Below, in pieces: positions 19,689 to 33,569 of a stretch of 41,536 nt of DNA (its first letter is position 1; the number at the start of each line of letters is the position of its first letter). The position numbers and the translations under genes are program-made. Under the pieces are notes generated by a model. The model worked only from the letters and a program-made list of their open reading frames with translations, did no database searches and was not told the origin of the DNA. This DNA comes from Ophiostoma sp. CBS 140.51 (taxonomy: Eukaryota > Ascomycota > Sordariomycetes > Ophiostomatales > Ophiostomataceae), in NCBI GenBank assembly GCA_029298735.1, contig JANSLP010000285.1:1-41536 (forward strand), written 5' to 3'.

Positions 19689-21954
19689 TCCCAGTTTCCT
19701 TTTATTCACTATTACGAAGTATGTGTTGGATGTATGGCGGCAGGGCCACCACGTTTCTTGCCTTTCACTTGAGAGCCAAAAGGGCCCCATCTCCAGCTGG
19801 CCCTCCCCGTTTTGGCCCAGTTTTATGCCAGATAAAATTGCAGGCTAGGCGGTTTTGATGCAGCTGCATGAAGCTTTTCTGGGCATCGGAAGGGCGACGG
19901 CGAGCTAGTTTCAGCTCCAGCTGGGCTAACAAAATAGTGAGGAAAAAAGACACGAAGGAAGAGGGAGAAAACAGCCCGATCGTGAGGCGTGTGAAAAATG
20001 TGAAGTAATTGGCGAGTTGGCGTGCCGGAAGAACACAGGAGGGAAATAAGAAGCAAGTTGATAGAGGGGTGTAAATTGGTCGGAAATAGTAACACGAAAA
20101 ATAGTGAAATGGTGAAGATGCTGGTGAGGCTGAAAATTGCAAACAAGAGTGAACAAGGCAGCACGAAAACACGATAGCTCGACACGATGGAAGGAAAGAA
20201 GGAATCCTTCTTGGCACTGTCTCTGATTGCATCGAACAAAAGTCCCTAGCTGGCAGGATGGTGCCTTAGAAGGAGCCGCAACGTTAAGAACGATTGGTCA
20301 CAAAATTGTTTTCTTTTTCTCGTTTTCTCTTTTTGGTCTTTTCCAGTCTCTTTTTTCCCTCATCTCACCTCCCCGAGATATCTGCGGTCCCAATCAAACA
20401 AACACGATCGTCAAAAATTGACAGCAGAATGGGGGGTTGCCACGTATTAAAAATCAAACGGTCGTGTAGATCATGACAAAGTCAATATGACAAGATCAGC
20501 CAAGTTTCCCCAGAATACACATTTGTCGGCGATCGTAGTTGTGTGTGAACAGCTTTTGGCCTACTTTTCTCTACCAAAAATGCCCAAAACTTCCATCAAC
20601 CCGGCCGACGGCAATTGAAAGCGGGAGCCCAGGTCCGTAGTTTGACGGCCGTCGGCGATCAGATACACATGGACGGGCAGGGGACTCGTGAGATCGAGAC
20701 CAATCTGCCCTGTTGGGCGCGGGTGGTCTGGGTCAAGGACGATCGGTTTATTTTCTTGCACAGACATCCGCACTTTTAATTGCAGAGTTTAGAGACCTTT
20801 TAGAGGCCAATTGTGAAAGGGCTTCAAAGTAAATAGTCCACTTGGCCACAGCCTTGGACAGCTTTTAGTCTCTGGCAGCCTTGGGCAGAGAGACGGCGTC
20901 AAAAGGCGTTGGAAAAGTTGGAAAAAGTTGTGGGAAAAGGGGACATGCTTCGTATTTTTAGACGGGCCAAATCCGGGAATAAGACGTGAAAACGTGGAAG
21001 GGTAGAGATAGAGAGATGCCAAGGACAACATAAAGTGTCACGACGAAAAAGAAAATGAAGGAACAACAAGAAAGACACCAGCCCCCAACTGTCAACTAGA
21101 CCGATCGACGATGTATCTTGGCAAGAGAGGAAGGGAGCCGGTTTCCAGAGAACAGGCGCGTGTCTGCAGACTGGAGATTAGACAAAAAAGGAAAACGAAA
21201 AACGAAAAACACGAGGCCATTTGGGTCATTGAAGCCATCGAGAAAGGAGTCGCCGACGTTGAGCGTAGCCGCACTTGTTTTTTTCTTGGATACCTCCTCC
21301 TCGAGGCTCTCACCAAACCAAATCGAGAAAAGACTGAGCAAGATACTCCAAGATTAAACAACAAATGGGTCGCGCCGTCTCTTTGTTCGGTCGTCGACCG
21401 TTCCTTTTCGTGCCCTTTTGTTCCCTTTCTGATGATTTAACTCTTCATCTGTGCCCTGGAACAGGCATAGCATTTGCGGAGATGAGATGCGAAAGATGGC
21501 TTCGATGGTGCCAATGGACTTTAATGGTCTCGATGTGATCCATGAATCCTTGGTTTCTTTTGGGGTCTTTTTGGGGTCTTTTCTGTCTTCCTTTTGTTCC
21601 TCTGCTTAACCCCTTTTCGACTTGACCTTTCACTTGTCCCTTCACGCCATAGAGGCGCGAGTATGCCGGCGGCAGAGTGGTAAAAGGGTCCAAAATGTCC
21701 AAATATGCTCCCTCCGAGAGTTCGGAGAATGAGTGACAGATCACGAAAAAGAAAGCAGACTCCCTCCTATTTCTACACATTTGCACGAAAATGAGTCTAG
21801 CGTCCCCTCTCGGACATGCAGATTTCGGCTTTTCAAGCCTATTCTGCCTCGAAATGGCATCTCGACTTGCCCAGAAAAACCGCAGGATCCCAAATTCCCA
21901 TAACTCATAAATCCACTGTTCATAGTTTGTTTTCTTTCTGTCTCTTCCTCCACC

Positions 21955-21975
21955 GTTCATCGTTCATCGTTCATT
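21955..21975. repeat. Tandem repeat, 7-bp unit GTTCATC x3
   Basis: Three copies, the last ending in a changed base. Confidence 0.85.
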
Positions 21976-23715
21976 CTGCACGCCGAAATTTCCACTTTGT
22001 GTGATGAATACTACACAGGTAGCACAGAAACTACAGGAACAATAAAACTTCAACAGAAATGCTAACCTGATACAAAGGGGGCTACTTCCTTTCCATGTGT
22101 GCTGGATCGACATTTGAAGTGAGGGAATGTCACAGAACAGTCACAAAGAAAGAAACAATGTACGAGAAATAAACAAAGCCCATGAATAGCCCCAACAAAT
22201 CCAGATCGAGGCTACTTCTACGCCAGTTCGGAGGCCCCAGAGTGGATTTCTGTGATATTGGATCCCTCCAGGGCTGAAGACAACAAAGAAAGAAGGAAGC
22301 AGCGAAGTACGGAAGAAAAAATTCATCTCAATCACACTCCCTACTTTCCCCATCACATCGTATCTCATCTTGCTTATTTTTTTATGGTGGAGAGTGCATG
22401 CACTTGTTTTTCAATTGCCATTTCTTCTAGGTCATGTTAGTCTGCATGAAAGAACATTCTCGTGGTGTGCATGGAAGGGGGGAATGGTTGATGAATAGGA
22501 AAGGGGCGTGTATATGGAAGAAAAGCCAATTAATTCAATGAAGGAACGGCCGACAACAAATGGGAAAGCACACGAACACGAGGCAAGATTGACGAAAATG
22601 AACAGGACATTGTAGTGGACGACTTCCGATGCCCGAGATCCGCCAATACATAGTGAAGATGACTGTCACATAATTTTTCCTGGCCTAATGAGGCTATCAG
22701 ATGCACAAACGTCTCACAAAATAGGCCTCATCACAGGCCGTTGGGTCATGGCTTTTATGAACACGAGGCCAAGAGACAACAATGTGCAAATATCATGCGT
22801 GGCTTTGAGGCTTCTGAGACATCGTAACGGCATGGCAGTCATGAAGTTAAATCAATACAAGCATATGATGAGCATCGTCAGGCACAAATATAAATAGACG
22901 AGAACAGGCTTTGTTGCACAACATTATAGCCAGCTGAAAGCCATGTGCAGGCCATGTACAACACGATGTATAATAACGGGTAGTGGCTTTACATATCTTT
23001 GTGTATGATGAGGATGGGATATAACAGTTAAGTCAGTTTTTGCTTTTCTTAAAATATAGTATCTTGAATATTTGGCTCCTTTACTGTTTATGACTTTTAG
23101 AGTCATGACGAGCAATAGTTTTTAAAATGGAATGAACTTGCTGACAATATTCAGAGGTATCTATTACATCCCGATCTCATAAATTTTCAGTAGTTTTATG
23201 TAAGTCAACAGCCCACAACTTCTGGTTCTTCTCTTATTTTCGCCACACTGACCGCCATCCCTCTTGATTCGCATCAATTTCGTCTTGCAGTGTGGATGCT
23301 GCAGTGCACTTCTGTGCCGTGTGTGCTGAAATGTGCTAAGAGTTGCAGGAGGATGGAGAGGATGTCAAGTTTGTGATCTTTGTGATATTCAAAAGAGGGA
23401 ATGAAGACATCACGGACTGCACCAAAAAGGAGAAGCACGGCAGAGAGTTACACGACGATATAAAAAGTGCAATTTCTGGCAGAGCCACATTTCGTAGCCA
23501 CCCTCCTCTTATATTTCCAACATCAATAAAACACAAATGTGATAAGAACTGCAGGTAAGGAGGTGAGGAGGTAAGAGGATGAATCCTAATTTTTGTCGTT
23601 TGTCTGGCTCCGATGCAATGCTGGCGTCAGGAGAATCATCTTACCATTGTCCCAGAGAAAGTGAACAAGAAAATAACCTTGAATTTAGACACTGAATTTC
23701 TTACCTTTCGAAAAC

Positions 23716-26700
23716 CTAGACTTGCACAAAAAGGCTCAATGGACGTCGATCAATGGACACTGAGATTGGACACTGGACAGTCCAAGTGGAAAAGTACGGA
23801 GTAAGGTGGACGATGCAAATTGCCTGACATGCAGTGTTCCCCCGCCGTAGGCCATGGCAATGCGAGATACGGTGGTGTCGGCAAGCAGGTAAGCAGTCAT
23901 GGTGAACAGGTCTCGCGTCCCCCCGTGGCGGATGACTCGGTGAGAGGGGCCGGAGGGCAGAAAGAGCGTGCAAGGTAAGTGGCACCATCCTCCCACTCCC
24001 CTCTTCCTTCTCTCCTCTTTTGTCTTTCGTATCGGCTCGTTGCGCAAAGGAAAGGAATACTACAACCTCCAGCGTGCCATCAAAGGATAAAGAAATCACG
24101 GCGAGAAAGCGGCAACATCCTTATCTTCCTTTCCATCTTCATCGTCTCTCCTCCCCCTCTTTCCCCTCCCTCCTTTTCCAGCCGCGGCTGCATCTCTGTG
24201 CTATCGTCCTTTGTGAGATTCAAAAGTGATGTTGCCGCCCAAAAAGGGAAGAGGGTCATCGTGGGAAAAGTTTGGGGTATTGGCCCTAACGACAAATCCT
24301 ACGGCGCAGCCTTTGCCTTTTTGTCTTTTATCACTTTTTTTGTCTTCATTTTTGTCGTTCTTCTGGTCAGTTCCCCTCATCCTTCGCGGCGTTCGATGCA
24401 TGTCGTATTCCGGGGAACAGATCCGACCAGGGGTGGTGTTGGGCTGTGGCTGCTGTCGTTGACGAAACGGAAAGAAGAGACAGGGAGGACAGGGCTTGAC
24501 AGACCAAAAAACAAAGAAGGTGTGGACAGGGGAGAAATGCAAGCAGGGGGCAGACATGCCAGGGGAGGACCTCGAGAGCATGGGTGTGGGGCATCTGTGT
24601 TCTCAGTGGACACAGCATGCTGTGCTCCAGGTCTTCAGCGGCTTGTCTCCGAGATATCCACACCCACACACACAAGCAACACCAATTTAGCAGTGCAACG
24701 CTGTTATGTCAACGGTCGTGGGAATATGTGGGCATGTTTTGGGCGGAGAGATTCAGTCGAGACAGTTCAGTCTCGAACAGTGATTGAGAGAAAGAGAGAG
24801 TTACAGGAGGAACAGCACTAAAGCACGTTTGAAAACAACTTAATATTTTGCTGGTTTTTCGACCATTTTCGACCACTAAACCTTGAGACACGGCCTGCAA
24901 AATTTGGATCGTGTGCGGGGAAGACGCCAAGCGTGGTCTAGAGTCTTTAGTGATGTTTATTGTCTGGTTCAGCGAGGTTAGTTGTGTCTCTTTTGAATTC
25001 TCAATCTTTTCTATTTTTCTGAAATATTATTGAATTAATTCAACACAGTTTTGACCATACCCTCCTCTTTCTTTTGAATTACATTATGCCTCCTTTTGCC
25101 CTCTGACCTCACTTTGCCCCCTCTTGTTCCCGTATTCCTCTTTCTGTTTTCTGCCCAAACCCCTCTCTCCATTCGAAAGCATGCTGGGTCTCCAGTTTCG
25201 ACGGCACCTCGAGGAGAGCGCACGGCCTGGTCGCCTGTCAGTTTGCCCACTAGCGCAGCGGCTCCTCTGAAGAGACCTGGCTTGCAGCTGCGGGCGTTTT
25301 TTTGTCTTGAACGAGCATTTTTAACAGGCATCCTTGAGGGACAAGCCTCGAGACAAGCTCGACAAGCGTTCAGAACCTCAGCTAGTACCTGCGCCCTCGA
25401 CCTGCATCCAGAGATCATCCTGCATCCTCCAGTCCCTCTCACTGCTACCTCGTCTCTCACAATTACCGGCGTCGGAGGGATGACCAACAATGACAAAGAT
25501 GCAAAGGAGATGCTGAAAGCGACGTAAACGACAGAAAAATGACAAAAAGGGACAGGAAGGGAACACAAGATGGAGACAAGTCCCCCGCGCCCAACCCCTT
25601 GCCCAAGGTTACCTTTTGCTTGTTCGCCACGTTTCACGATTTATCTTTATTGGACAATGTCCGATCGTCCCAGTGAGAAAAAGGAACAGAAAGAAGATAC
25701 AAAAAGAGACAGAAGGCGAGGGTGAACGTGGGATAATGATGAGGTTGAAGGTCTGGATTACGAGACATTTACGTTGATGCTCCATTGTCAATGTCTCAAA
25801 CGGTTGTCGTCGGTGCGTAAGAGGCACCGTGGCGCCAGTGTCCGTGTCTGTTCGCACCAAAACCCCTGCCAAAAATACTCCAGAACAGCCCCAACATGCT
25901 CCGCGACTGCTGTAGCCGACCCTCCACGGCGTGCTGGAAAAGGTAAGAGGGTGAGAAGGAGCTAATGGATCAGGAATTCAGACGTCTCGATCAGGACAGC
26001 CAGCAAGCGAGGGAACAAAACAGGATAGGAGCTGTAGGGAGTATCTTGGCAATGCCCCCCCTCCTCGACGTGCAACTTCGGAAACGGTTGAATGTCGTAT
26101 GAGTCGGACAATAGTTGAGTGGATGTTGTGGATATCGTGGAGAACAAGGCCGTCGCGTATAAAATAAAGTCAAAGAATACGTTCAAAGGAAAGACGAAAG
26201 AAGAAGGGAAAAGGAACAAACGAGGTCATCGACGCCCCAAATGCCCCAGAAGATATTTCGGATCGTGCGGGTAAATAAAAGACTTCACACCATCTTTATT
26301 GTGTTATTGAATTCGTCTCATGTTCACCATATGAAGTAACTACTCCGTAAATCACTTCGTAAATACCAACACTGCCTACCGTATCGTCTCCTCACATCTC
26401 CTCTTCCCCTCTCTCGTTTAGCAGGTCAGCCACACCACGCTTGTCCATCCTTTGCTAGTGTCCTAGTTTCGTCACTTCGTGTGTTTTTGGCGGTGGTCTT
26501 CAACGGCCTCGTCCATTTTTGGTGACAACAAACGTGCCTGTCGTTCTGCCACTGTCTCCCGTGGTGTCTGGTCTGTCTGTCTGTGGCTTTGTGCCTGTCG
26601 ACTTTGACCCAATCACTGATCGCCGGCAGACACACCCGCCGAATAAGGACTCGAGGAGATTGCCTCGCTCCCAATGCGCCGATGCGCCTAAGCAATCGTC

Positions 26701-28000
26701 AAACACGACGCTATCACGTTTTTGCACATATCTTGCACACCTGTGGGTGGTGTCGGCGTTTGGTGTCTTTTGGGACGGCTTGGTGTGGTGCAGGTCGACG
26801 TTTGTGGCTGTTCATTTTCTTCGTTTTCTTTGCTGTACTCCATATCCTCTTTGTAACCTCTCTGGCGCTGCCGCTGTCGTATGTTGACTTAGAAATTCGA
26901 CATCGTACACTCGTATGGAATCCAGCCATGGCGAGACAGTTTGCTCGCCAAAGTGACGATGTAGACCCTGTATTTGAAAAAATTGTCCACATAACTTGAT
27001 ACGCAGCATGAATGACTCGCATTTGGATGTTCTTTCGACGAGGATGTTCACAACAACCTCATTGTGGCTTTGCCCTGGCACAGTCCACGTTCCATCTTGT
27101 GTTCCCACGTCCCACAACGCTCGGTTCACATGTTCGTACATATAGATGTTCGTCATTTCGTCCTGCGAGTTTGTTGGACATTCCCATTTTTTGCTGTTGT
27201 TTATTTGCAGTCGACGGTGTATTCGAAGCGGGTTTCGTCAGCATTTTTTTTTTTCGGCTTCTCCTCTTCTGCTGTACTCCTCTTTTTATCCTCTTGTCGT
27301 GCATCGTCGCGAACACCGTTGACAAACTACGACTAAACCAACGTCGACGATGCTACCTGTCGAGCTTCTTCTTTCCTGCCTGGACAAGGCCGTCGCCAAG
27401 GGTCGTTTGACAGTAGACAACCTGTGACCATGTCGTGACAAAAAGCCAGGCCTGTCCCTGGTTCCTACGCTTGCCCCCAAACGGTTGCTGCCTTTTCTGC
27501 TTTTTTATTTCTCTTTACCTTTTATCGACAGCCAACAGCGCCTCAGCAACCATTTAAACAACGCTAGACGGGGGTGCCTGACGCGATCTGCGGCATTTCA
27601 GGCACGACAAGTGAAGGGCAAAGCAGCAAAAAGAAACGAAGGAGGCACAGATAGGTAGACAGGCCATCCAAAGAGGGTAATCGAAAGCGATCTTTGCAAG
27701 GACGTTCGTCGAACAATCAAAAGAACAAATGGAATCTTATGCAGAAGCAAAGAAAGAAGCTACACGGAATACGCGATGTTGACACACCGGTACGGAGCCC
27801 ATCGACACCCCACACAAAAAAACGAGACGCAGGACGCAAGGCAAACGCAGGTCGGGGAACTGAAGACCAGACGACTAGGGGCAACAAACTGAATAAACTG
27901 ACCTGTCGAAAAGATTTTTGGAGGAGTGCATTGCCAACGGTCAACGATGGTAAACAAAGCTAACGGCTTCTTTCTTTTCTTCGTATATTTTATTCCTTTT
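23716..28000. other. Stretch without recognisable genes, strong pyrimidine and purine blocks
   Basis: A pyrimidine-rich block at about 23985-24180 contains a long plus-strand frame that has no ATG in its first half. Exact TACGGAGTA occurs at 23795-23803 and TACTCCGTA at 26341-26349. A purine-rich block lies at about 25660-25730. Open frames up to 280 codons track the stop-poor blocks and show no conserved motif. Confidence 0.38.
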
Positions 28001-31000
28001 GATTTTTTATTTCCTTTCTTTTAATCGGGCTGCCCCCTCTCTTCAAACACCCTCCACGATCTTCGAGCTAGCAGGGCTGTCAAGAAGCCCCTTGGCGATG
28101 GACAGTCCTGCTAGTGTAATCTTTCCTTTCCAGGGCAAGGGCCAGGCTTTGTTCGCTTCGGACCTATTGCCCAATTCTTCCCTCTCTTTCGTCAAAAATA
28201 ACACACCAAAAGTCCTCCGAACCCACAGAGGAGGGCTGTTAGGATCATGCACGCCTTGAGCGTAAGTCTTGACGACGTTCCAGATCTTTGTCTGCCCATA
28301 TTCAAGCAATACGCTTCGTACTAAAATTACGGATCAAAAGGTCGAGACGCTTATGATATTGCCGGCCACACAACGTATCCTGAGTAAAAGACAACACCTC
28401 GTGTGGCAAACAGCACTAAACTGGACCACAGTCAAGTTGTGTCTGGATGCGGACACAATTCGCAAAGAAGCACGCTGCTCACCATTATTTGGATGGATGT
28501 AATGCACATACTAGTCAAGGTGAGACGCATCATCGTACAGCGATCGACGACTCTATCTCCTCATATTTGGTTCTTCCACTTTTATTGCAAGCCCTATGGG
28601 CGCCTTTTCGTACTGTTTTTGGTTTGTTTATCCGCCGTTGTAACTTTTCGTGTGTATTATTGTGTACGAAGCACCACAGTAAGACGATGAACAGGAGTGA
28701 TGAACAGTGGCGACGTTTGACATTGTCTCGCACTACGAAGAAACTATTTCAAAACAGAAGCAAACGCCGAGCAGAGTGGATATTAGTTCAGACAAGGACA
28801 CCAGGAGAAAAGGAGAATACAAGGAGATAAAATGCCGGAAGGGAAAAAGGAGCATTCGCAAACGCGGAATGAAAATAGATCAAGTAGAAAAAAAAAAGAG
28901 AGAGAGCAAAGGAAACAACGGGGCAAGAAAATAGTGGGCATGGGCGCCTTAGTGGATAAAAGAGAGCATCGCATCAAAAGATTGTCTCTCGACAATCAAG
29001 CCTACAAGTCGCAATATTTATTTTCAATGTCAGCAATGCCCCACGCCCTTGTCCTTGTCGCGGCGGGCTGCGACGACGGCGAGCGGCGGCGGTCAGAAAA
29101 TAAAACAAAAAAAGGCGGAGTCATCTTCCTTTGTTGTCAGAGCGGCCCTTTGCGGATCTGGCCGGCTGATCCCTATCACGTTATTCAAAAGGAGGGGGAA
29201 ATCAAACAAAATATGACAAAGGGACTTGACCGTGATGCATCGTCGTAGCGAAGGAGGAGAGTCAAGGGCAAAAAGAGGAGAGAAGAAGTCTTTGCGTTCA
29301 ACGACATTGTCCCTTGTGGCGTTGCTCCTTATCTGCACTAAGAAAACGAAGGACGCCTCCGCCCAGCACGTAACAACGGAGGACGCTAGATACTGAAGAC
29401 AGTCTAGACTGACAGATTGAACTCAAAAAGAGAGGCGCAAAAAAGAGACAACCAAACAGTTATGAACTTTGGTTGCGCACATAACAAATGGCTCCGTATA
29501 TTTGGTCTTTTTTTGCAGCGTTTCTCACGACAGAGGCAGGGACCAGGTACTGTTCCCAAGGGACCATTTTGAGGGGAAAGGTCCCTGGGGAAACACGGGA
29601 CAGAGCAAGAAAAGACAGGGAGAGGATATTGAAGATGCGGACGAGGGGTTGGGACGGGAAGATAAGAGAAGGAGGGGGGGCAAGAATGAAGACAAAAAGA
29701 TAAAGAAAACAACGGAATCGGCAGACGTTTAATCTTGAAAATGTCGTCACAAGTCCAGTTGATAACATCTTTGCCAGGAAACAACAGGTGACTGTTGGTG
29801 TAAGGCTGCGGCGCGGTGGTTTCGCAGCTTCTTGTTGGACGTTATTAGCTCTCCTAATACAGCAACAATCGGCAGAAGGAACAAAAGAGCGACCAAAAGT
29901 TGAAACGGCTGCCCATGAGCGCATGTCTCACTTTTGGAGGGGGTATTCCTCGACCAATATGACCGGCACTCTTTTGTCGTTGCCCGTTCTGTTTGAATTC
30001 TTTTCATGTCCCCGTGCATAATTTGATGATTCTTGAAATGGTAGGCTAGATGGACAGGCATAAAAATCGAGGGGGCAGGCAAGAAAATCAAAAGAAAACG
30101 GAGCATATCCAAAATCAAAAAGAAGAAAAAAACACAAAGCGTAAAGCGTAAAGACGACCCCGCGGTGTGTTGACATGCAGCTCTTCGACAGGGTCTCCAT
30201 GTCTTTGGGAGATTTCACATGATGTTCATTTGAGGACGAATGATAGACAAGAAGACATCAAAAAATCGATAAAGGAGGCAAGTTATGAAGAGGCAAAGGC
30301 AGCAGAGAACAGACACTAAGAAATGTGCACCACAATGAACCAGCATGCACAAAAGCCTGGGCCAGGCTTGCGACCGGTCAAGAAGGCCATCCTACGCTGG
30401 AGGGCGTCCTTAAAACCAGCTCAAAGGGCCAGACTGCCTGCCAGACAGTCTGAACAGCTGTAGCACACCAGGACTTACACACCGCGGGCACCTTTCGTTC
30501 GCCGCGTCGACCAGGCCGGGCCAGGCCTCTTCCCTTTCTCGCCTTTTTCTTTGAGTCTGTTCTCCTCCTCCTTTGCACACCCTGGACAACTTTTCCTTCA
30601 GCGGTGTGGGGCGATGCGACTCTGCTAAGTGTCTCCATTTTTTCCTCTCTGTTTTTTGCAGTGATTTTTAGCTGCCAAAGGCCGTGCGCAAGACAATTGA
30701 CGGCACGCCGCGAAAAGGTCCCCTGGTTCCCTTCCTTCCCCCATGGACGCTTGGCTCCTTTGGGAGCGTTGCATTAGGAGAAACAAACCCCACTCCCCAC
30801 TTGTTTTTGTGTCTCTGTTTGCTGCTCTTTTGCTGGTCGTCTCTCTGTGTGGCTCTCTGTGGCTCTCTGTCGTTCAGCATCTCTGAGGATTCTCAATTCT
30901 CAATTCTCTGGTTCTCGCACGTTCGCTAACAAAACAAGCTTGATATAAGTTGCATTGAGGTCGTGCGCAAGTGCGGAGGAGGGCATGCGAACCAAAGAAC

Positions 31001-32795
31001 TGTGCACAAAAAGACACTCCGAGAAGATCAAGAGAGAGAAAAAGATGGGGCAAATCATTGCCTCTTTTGCGATCAGACTTGATGATTCTTAATTGACTTT
31101 CAAGTTGCGCCGATGCCGTGTTGAAGGACACTGAACCAACCAAGGCCACTCTTCTCTGTCCCAAACCCCAAAAGACGGGATAGATGAAAAAAGAAAAAAG
31201 TGTCCTGAGAGACGAATATAGAATAAAAAGAACAGAAAAGCAGGTAACGAGAAAGAGTCTCCTCCCGCCGCATCGGGACGAGGCGAACGCCCGTCGGCAG
31301 TCCCGTCTGTTGGGTGTTGATAATAGACGAGAACACAAAAGGGGCACAAAGGCTGCGCCAAGTTGGACGGACGTCGGCAACACACACGCCGACGATGTCA
31401 TCATGGTTGTGGAAGATTAAACGAGACAGAGGCAAAAGGGCAAAAAGGGCCACCCGGGCAAATAAAATTCAATAAAACAATAAAATGACAGACTAGGATA
31501 GAAAACACGAGAAAACAAGCAAACCGCAACACCGTGTACCTGCATAGCTGTCCAACAGACGTCCACGCAGACGCAGACGCAAAAGCCAGATGGTCATGCA
31601 CACTGCCAGTTACAGGAACATGTTGCACTCGCGGAGGTCGACGACAAGACAAAGAAACGACCGTTGCAGCTTGGCTTGCCCTTGCGGTCTGTCCATCCCG
31701 CGCGATGCCACTGTGTGAGTGAGGGGAAAGGAACTCTCCATCTCATCCTTTGATCGTTCCCCTCTTTTGTTTTTCTTTCTTTTGATTTTGTCTATTTTTT
31801 CTTCTCCCCACAACACCACTCCATCACATCGCTGCGCGCTTTTCGTTTGCACGATCTGACACACTGCAGCCTCAAGTGCCCTTCTGTGCCGTCGTTGCTT
31901 TCGCTACAAATTCTGCGTGCAGTAGTGCCTCTTCGGCGTGGCGACACCGCTTGTGTCTCTTTCTTTTGTTTTCCTTTATTTTACATCACACAATCTTTCT
32001 GTCCCGCTGCTGCAGCTGATCTGCAGCAGAATTTTTATTCACATCTTGTCTCTTTCTCTGGAGTTTTTTTTCGTACTTTTTGTCGTTCATTTTCTTCCTT
32101 CATCATCGATGAGGTTCGACAAACAGAAACAAGGATCCAGACCAAGCTTTACCCAAAAAGGCACTGTCCAGCGCGAGCAGGGAGCTGAACGTCAGGCCAG
32201 GCCTTGTGAGGCCCTGTCAGTCTTGCTTTACCACCCCCGTTTTCTCACCTGCATCGGAGCTTTTTGCGCCTTGCCTCTTGCAGTGCCAGAGTTGGCAGAA
32301 GTGCCTAGCGAGAAAGATGCCTGCCCTCTGAACTCCTCTTCCGGGCGAATACCTCTTTTTGTTGTTCAAATTCTCATGCCCTCCACTCTCTCCCCTGTTG
32401 GTTGACTTGGTTGACCCTCTCGCATTGACACGGCGGAGGCAAAATAGAGGCCCTCAAAACGAACAATGACTTAGCGCAAGTTGCACTTTGCAACCTCAAC
32501 CCTCCTCTTCAACGGCCGTTCTCCTGTTTTTATCTTGCTGGCTGGTCCCCTCTTTTCCCCCCTTCCACTCGGGGAATAGATTAGGTTCTTCTTTCCTGCT
32601 TCTCGAAGGTGTCTCTCTCTTAACAAGAAGAGAAAGAGTTGCGAGTGCACCGTAGAGGCTGAAGGCAGACGGCAATGCACAAGCGCATTGTAATACGTCG
32701 TAATTGTTCGGACGATCGTAGGGCCAGATTATGGGTGTAAGGTGCATTTTGTTGTTACGTACAGTTTGCAGTGCACATCATTGTCTTCTACAAGT
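28001..32795. other. Stretch without recognisable genes, alternating purine and pyrimidine blocks
   Basis: Purine-rich blocks at about 28790-28935, 29555-29710 and 31180-31260, and pyrimidine-rich blocks at about 31740-31820 and 31950-32100. GCCAGGCC-type words recur at about 28140, 30360, 30513 and 32195. No conserved gene is seen. Confidence 0.38.
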
Positions 32796-32820
32796 ATTGA
32801 ATTGAATTGAATTGAATTGA
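32796..32820. repeat. Tandem repeat, 5-bp unit ATTGA x5
   Basis: Five perfect copies, ending immediately at the CGTATATATACG palindrome. Confidence 0.92.
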
Positions 32821-32832
32821 CGTATATATACG
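32821..32832. promoter_or_regulatory. 12-bp palindrome CGTATATATACG containing a TATA-like core
   Basis: A perfect palindrome joined directly to the ATTGA array. The TATATATA core could serve as a TATA element in either direction. No convincing gene starts next to it. Confidence 0.4.
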
Positions 32833-32864
32833 CAGTTTTCTTTGGCGTCTTGGCCCCCTAACAT

Positions 32865-33569
32865 TTAGTCAATAAAGGCAGGGAAGACCTGGCCTGGGCA
32901 CGCTATTTCTGTCCACGGTGGCAAACATTTATCTTTCCGCGTTGAATTGACGTGCATAACAAAGAAAGAAAATAGGGGACGGATGTCGTAATTTTGGGTT
33001 CGTTGCGAAAGCCGTCCCGCGTTTTGGATTCCGTCCTTGCCGAGACGACATCCTTTACAAGATGTAGGAGGACAGGAAAATACAAAGATTGTGGAAAATA
33101 ATATCTCCACGGAATATGACTTCCCCAGATTGACACTGCATCCCGTGGCCCGTCCCATCCAGAAGGAATAAAAAAAAGTGTCGTAAGCGAGACGAACACC
33201 TCCCCAAGTATCAAAGGGTTCATGCATTCGTTTCTTACCCTTCAGATTGCTTTGCTCTTGCCCATGATAACAAACGTGTGGCCGCGTGGCCACAAGGGTC
33301 AGGACATGTTGGAACATTGGACCATTGAAATAATGGGACATGTTGACATGAATGGGGATGGCCGACCGGCGAGACCAGCCCACGCAGGCCGCGAACGCCC
33401 AAGCATAACCAAAGGAGGCAGGACAATAAGAAAATAGGGAGGCAAAAAGGAGTGGGAGCAGGAGAGGCAAGGTCTGGCCAGAGGTCAAAGAGTCAACCAG
33501 AGTTTGGTTCAGTTGCAGTCGAGGTCTGTGTTGTAAACCCCAGACGCGAAAAAAAAAATTCGTTGCCAT
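32865..33569 (-). CDS. Orphan open frame of 234 codons, unknown, doubtful
   Basis: One of the two longest ATG-started frames in the gene desert. The ATG has A at -3. The predicted product has a hydrophobic region at about residues 36-65 and about a dozen Cys spread along its length. Third-position G+C is not clearly raised, unlike in the two real genes, and I recognise no motif. A random frame this long would be uncommon (I estimate about 0.04 expected in the desert under equal base use), but uneven composition makes long frames commoner. It may be a young orphan gene or chance. Confidence 0.18.
   Translation of the reverse strand: MATNFFFRVWGLQHRPRLQLNQTLVDSLTSGQTLPLLLPLLFASLFSYCPASFGYAWAFAACVGWSRRSAIPIHVNMSHYFNGPMFQHVLTLVATRPHVCYHGQEQSNLKGKKRMHEPFDTWGGVRLAYDTFFYSFWMGRATGCSVNLGKSYSVEILFSTIFVFSCPPTSCKGCRLGKDGIQNAGRLSQRTQNYDIRPLFSFFVMHVNSTRKDKCLPPWTEIACPGQVFPAFID

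Larger units (their letters stand above)
19379..23715. other. Stretch without recognisable genes
   Basis: Mixed composition, with an 8-bp tandem array at 19665, a T/C-rich block at 20310-20370, a repeated TTTTGGGGTC word at 21558-21580 and a 7-bp array at 21955. Minus 20773-20561 (70 codons) reads like protein but the plus strand is equally open over most of it, so I do not call a gene. From about 22900 to 23200 the sequence is AT-richer. Confidence 0.35.

Noticed and set aside
20561..20773. 70-codon minus-strand frame that reads like a protein
   Set aside because: The complementary plus strand is equally open with similar third-base bias over most of it, so coding cannot be argued from composition.
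23979..24821. 280-codon plus-strand open frame
   Set aside because: Starts at GTG with no ATG in the first half, lies in a pyrimidine-rich, stop-poor block and has no recognisable domain.
25035..25637. 200-codon minus-strand frame opposite a 143-codon plus-strand frame
   Set aside because: Both strands open at once in skewed sequence, no family feature on either.
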